Assembly (NCBI GenBank): GCA_903934195.1
Contig: CAIZMV010000265.1
Span: 1 to 5,460, forward strand
Source: an uncultured Acidimicrobiaceae bacterium
Lineage (GTDB): Bacteria > Actinomycetota > Acidimicrobiia > Acidimicrobiales > Ilumatobacteraceae
Direction of reading: 5' to 3'
Length of the DNA stretch: 5,460 nt
A program made the translations under genes and the position numbers. Under the pieces are notes generated by a model. The model saw nothing but the letters and a program-made list of their open reading frames with translations. It made no database searches and was not told the DNA's origin. Positions 4,053-5,460 of this stretch are shown piece by piece (position 1 is the stretch's first letter; every line of letters begins with the position of its first letter).

Positions 4053-5460
4053 GTGAGGCCCATCCATCGAAAATCTGCAGGGCATCCCACACTGTGCATT
4101 GTTTCGAATGCTCTCGTTCATCGACTTGCACCTGTTGCGGTTGCGGCCGCAATTTCCTTATTGCTTTTTGCTGATCTCAATTCAAAATATGCAGATGCAG
4201 CAGCAACTCCAAAAACAACCGTTCCGAAAACCAAATCTGTAGCACTCCCAAAAGCAGCCTTACCTACTCAAGTCCAGAAATCGGTGATTTCGCTATGCGT
4301 AGGAATTAAAACTTCACTGTTGCGGGACCCAGGCAAAGGTCGTTGTACACGAAGTTTGGAGTTTTCTATTCAATGGGGTGTGAGAAGTGTCGCTCCACAA
4401 TTGTGCATCAGCAAAGCAACGCGGTACCTGTCATTGGGCACTCTTGGTAGATGTTTGCAGGGGTCAGTTCTCGCAAAGCCAAATCAAAAAAATATGTATT
4501 TTTTGTGTGCCCAAAGCAAAACTGGATACTTGCGATTGCCAGTGACCAAGACGTGCTTGACAACTAACTCCTCGGTTCGTTACCTGGCAGTACTTCTCGA
4601 ACCAAAAGTACCAACAACGACAACTATTCCTGAACCGGTGTCCTCCTCACCTACAACGGAAACTACTTCGACTACCACCACGACAACTATTCCTGAACCG
4701 GTGTCCTCCTCACCTACAACGGGAACTACTTCGACTACCACCACAACAACTTCAACTACCACGACTGTGGCCCCGGTAGCGGCTCCGGCGATAAATTTGT
4801 CATCGTATTCTGAGTCGCAAACACAAAACGTGGCGATTGCTGGCTACGCAGTTACTTCAACTGGTGGTGAGATAGCGAACTACTCGATCGCACCAGCAGC
4901 ACCTGCTGGTGCGTCTTTCAATACGTTCACTGGGTTATTGTCCGGTACGCCAACAGACGTTCAGTCCGCAACTGATTATGTGATTACAGCAACAAACGCG
5001 ACTGGTAGTGCCAGTCAAACGTTTAGGTTGACTGTCACGCTGGCCGCGCCTGGAGTTTCAGGGCAGCCAACTGGTGTTGCTGGTGATGGTCAGGTCACGG
5101 TGACTGTTGCTGCGGGTATGGGTGGAACACCAGCTTCGTTCGTGGTGAGTGCAGTGAGTGATGCAACAAAGACATGTACGGTGACCGGGTCGTCAGGTAG
5201 TTGTGTGGTCACGGGCCTAACTAATGGCACTGAGTACAGGTTCATAGCAACTGCTACCAACTCAACGGGCACATCAACAGCATCAACGGCATCTGCAGCT
5301 GTGACATCAGCAACGACATCTAGTGCACCAACTGGTATTTCGATCACTCCGGGAGATACATCGTTGTCGATTGCGTTCTCGGCTGGTGCTGATGGTGGTT
5401 CGGCCCTCACTAATTATGAGTACTCAACTGATGGTGGTTTAACGTTTAAGGCTCGTGCGA
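4053..5460 (+). CDS. Exported protein with three CX15C repeats, Thr-rich stalk and Fn3-type domains, C-terminus beyond window
   Basis: I do not recognise a named gene; 469 residues are visible and the frame is still open at the right edge. GTG 4053 is chosen because TAA precedes it at 4041-4043, no other ATG/GTG/TTG comes before the signal sequence, and the TAAGAT hexamer fits. Order: signal peptide with a long n-region (1-24), core 25-40 (VAVAAAISLLLFA) and Ala-rich cleavage near 49-51; Lys/Pro/Thr spacer; Cys-repeat domain 78-180; Thr-rich linker 187-238; He_PIG-like domain about 247-330 (GYAVTSTGGEIANYSI, TFTGLLSGTPT); Fn3-like domain about 332-422 with C375 and C384 flanking TVTGSSGS, then TGLTNGTEY; second Fn3-like domain from 425 (APTGISI, DGGSALTNYEYSTDGG). 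It is probably secreted or surface-bound and adhesive or ligand-binding; whether it ends in an anchor or an enzyme domain cannot be seen. It follows another surface-protein gene after 151 bp. Confidence 0.85.
   Translation, partial: MRPIHRKSAGHPTLCIVSNALVHRLAPVAVAAAISLLLFADLNSKYADAAATPKTTVPKTKSVALPKAALPTQVQKSVISLCVGIKTSLLRDPGKGRCTRSLEFSIQWGVRSVAPQLCISKATRYLSLGTLGRCLQGSVLAKPNQKNMYFLCAQSKTGYLRLPVTKTCLTTNSSVRYLAVLLEPKVPTTTTIPEPVSSSPTTETTSTTTTTTIPEPVSSSPTTGTTSTTTTTTSTTTTVAPVAAPAINLSSYSESQTQNVAIAGYAVTSTGGEIANYSIAPAAPAGASFNTFTGLLSGTPTDVQSATDYVITATNATGSASQTFRLTVTLAAPGVSGQPTGVAGDGQVTVTVAAGMGGTPASFVVSAVSDATKTCTVTGSSGSCVVTGLTNGTEYRFIATATNSTGTSTASTASAAVTSATTSSAPTGISITPGDTSLSIAFSAGADGGSALTNYEYSTDGGLTFKARA
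4284..4592 (+). repeat. Three degenerate CX15C repeats
   Basis: Residues 78-180 contain three cysteine pairs, C82/C98, C118/C134 and C152/C168, each exactly 16 residues apart, with unit starts 36 and 34 residues apart. Within each loop, position 5 is Thr and position 8 is Leu, positions 7-9 being LLR, YLS and YLR. Leu precedes the first Cys in all three. Unit 1 ends in a Trp (W108). The third unit (YFLCAQSKTGYLR) is closest to a C-xxxKTGxLR-...-C motif I recall from actinobacterial secreted proteins. A disulphide within each unit is likely. No similarity between units is evident at the DNA level, so the duplication is old. Confidence 0.75.
4617..4742 (+). repeat. Duplicated 63-bp unit in the Thr-rich linker
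   Basis: Two adjacent 63-bp copies (4617-4679 and 4680-4742) differ at a single base, A4660 versus G4723, which changes Glu to Gly. Each encodes 21 residues of the form TTIPEPVSSSPTT-(E/G)-T followed by Ser and Thr. Near identity points to a recent in-frame duplication that lengthened the linker. The sequence after the second copy (ACAACAACTTCAACTACC) resembles the start of another unit only weakly. Confidence 0.95.

Noticed and set aside
4045..4056. Four-codon ATG-ACC-GAG-TGA frame overlapping the GTG start at 4053
   Set aside because: It could be read as a translational-coupling leader, but the ATG overlaps the proposed -10 hexamer and nothing supports its translation. Coincidence is more likely.
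4580..4762. 60-residue Val/Glu-rich open frame on the minus strand
   Set aside because: It is the complement of the duplicated Thr-rich linker unit, with no independent support.

Overview
The window looks like a bacterial chromosome segment with about 50% G+C. It holds three genes and no RNA gene, insertion sequence, CRISPR array or phage module that I could recognise. The two large proteins are a glycine-rich/Ig-repeat surface protein and a Thr-rich, Fn3-type secreted protein with a CX15C repeat domain. That style (runs of Thr, W-T-V-P-x-G glycine-rich domain, YQW-type Ig repeats, CTVTG...C..TGLTNGTEY Fn3 repeats) suggests an actinobacterium. Acidimicrobiia/Ilumatobacteraceae-like aquatic lineages are my best guess; this is inference from protein style, not proof.

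Layout. Positions 1-552 (minus strand) encode the first 184 residues of peptide chain release factor 3 (prfC), which runs off the left edge. Positions 553-661 are a short divergent intergenic region holding two promoter-like -10 hexamers facing outwards and three single-base-centred dyads. Positions 662-3901 (plus) encode a 1079-residue exported protein: signal peptide, Cys-pair segment, large glycine-rich domain, four tandem 96-97-residue Ig-like repeats, an Fn3-like domain, a Thr-rich linker, a C-terminal beta domain, and a membrane anchor ending in five arginines. Positions 3902-4052 are a 151-bp spacer with a 19-bp dyad touching the next promoter. Positions 4053-5460 (plus, open at the right edge) encode the first 469 residues of a second exported protein: signal peptide, three CX15C repeats, a Thr-rich linker with a duplicated 63-bp unit, a He_PIG-like domain, one complete Fn3-like domain and the start of another.

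How they fit together. prfC is a housekeeping translation gene with no evident functional link to its neighbours. The two plus-strand genes are probably a pair of cell-envelope proteins acting in adhesion, surface coating or cell-cell contact. The first is membrane-anchored at its C-terminus; the anchor of the second, if any, lies outside the window. The most striking regulatory feature is shared: all three genes have a TANNNT hexamer separated by exactly six bases from the start codon, with no Shine-Dalgarno sequence. This is the geometry expected of leaderless transcripts. prfC and the 4053 gene both run off the window and begin with GTG, so their starts were assigned by hand from in-frame stops, conserved sequence and this promoter geometry.
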